Assembly: GCA_018819105.1 (NCBI GenBank)
Contig: JAHJQV010000023.1
Location: forward strand, 49,684-113,683
Direction of reading: 5' to 3'
From: Gammaproteobacteria bacterium
GTDB lineage: Bacteria > Pseudomonadota > Gammaproteobacteria > Xanthomonadales > Wenzhouxiangellaceae
Length of the DNA: 64,000 bases
Below the pieces are notes generated by a model that saw nothing but the letters and a program-made list of their open reading frames with translations, was not told where the DNA came from and ran no database searches. Numbering within the stretch: position 1 is the stretch's first letter; each line of letters opens with the position of its first letter. The translations under genes and the position numbers were made by a program. This document shows, piece by piece, positions 63,908 through 64,000 of the stretch.

Positions 63908-64000
63908 ATGATGGGACGAAGCAAGATTGATGCGCGCAAGCTGCCCCCTAAGGCGCAGGAGTTGCTCCGGCGCTCGGCCATGAAGCGGGTCGACGCGGGA
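63908..64000 (+). CDS. IS630-family transposase, N-terminal fragment (3' end outside window)
   Basis: The first 31 residues only: MMGRSKIDARKLPPKAQELL and then RRSAMKRVDAG, the usual opening of IS630 transposases before the helix-turn-helix. Whether the gene is intact cannot be seen. The TA-flanked MITE just upstream is of the kind this family could mobilise. Confidence 0.7.
   Translation, partial: MMGRSKIDARKLPPKAQELLRRSAMKRVDAG

Overview
The window is high-GC DNA from a Gammaproteobacterium. Supporting signs are the ftsY/rsmD/coaD and yggX/mutY neighbourhoods, CysG/CysJIH/CysB assimilatory sulfur genes, KdpFABC-type potassium uptake, a tRNA-Phe with an encoded CCA end, and secreted proteins ending in a DGFE tail of the kind I associate with Wenzhouxiangella/Lysobacter-like lineages (an impression, not a search). 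The most informative pair is bchE-bchJ at 14.9-17.3 kb, encoding the oxygen-independent Mg-protoporphyrin monomethyl ester cyclase and a V4R-domain 4-vinyl reductase-like protein. It suggests an anoxygenic phototroph or a descendant of one, although no other photosynthesis gene lies in the window.

Layout. 0-9 kb: kdpA (cut by the window edge), kdpB, kdpC, an outer-membrane beta-barrel gene, kdpD and kdpE, in one tight operon. 9-13 kb: an exported S9 peptidase and a Deg/HtrA protease, tail to tail. 13-17.3 kb: HNH endonuclease, Xni-like 5'-3' exonuclease, then bchE-bchJ behind an FNR-like box. 17.3-19 kb: PH-like membrane protein, ribbon-helix-helix (RHH) regulator and SPFH protein, with a palindromic operator over the promoter. 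19-28.9 kb: beta-propeller, Nudix, MAPEG, PLP decarboxylase, yggX-mutY-ftsY, rsmD, coaD, a small inverted-repeat element and a gamma-glutamyltransferase. 28.9-31.4 kb: an AT-richer patch with DUF898 and M48 peptidase genes. 31.4-39.4 kb: glnS, a dicarboxylate/amino-acid symporter, two AhpD-like proteins, an amidase and a ctaG-PCuAC-SCO copper-delivery operon. 39.5-41.6 kb: tRNA-Phe followed by two decayed att-like copies of its 3' end, a dispersed repeat and a HipA/YjjJ-type kinase. 41.8-49.6 kb: desaturase, cysG, TIGR03032 protein, a MITE, subtilase, a membrane protein/XRE regulator pair, GST and an orphan membrane protein. 49.6-55 kb: AT-rich patches with orphan genes, a VOC-GNAT-epimerase operon and a secreted beta-helix protein. 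55.2-63.3 kb: cysJIH, a zinc-ribbon membrane protein, a second gamma-glutamyltransferase and cysB. 63.4-64 kb: a second MITE copy and the start of an IS630-family transposase.

Functional links. CysG makes siroheme for the CysJI sulfite reductase, CysH supplies sulfite, and CysB is the expected regulator. The two gamma-glutamyltransferases could recycle glutathione-derived cysteine. KdpDE control KdpABC, and the linked porin may give potassium access across the outer membrane. CtaG, PCuAC and SCO build the copper site of a terminal oxidase. Mobile DNA is limited to small elements: a TA-flanked MITE in two copies with a matching type of transposase, a nested inverted-repeat element with one relic, and a REP-like repeat in two inverted copies. 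No CRISPR array, rRNA or complete prophage is visible.
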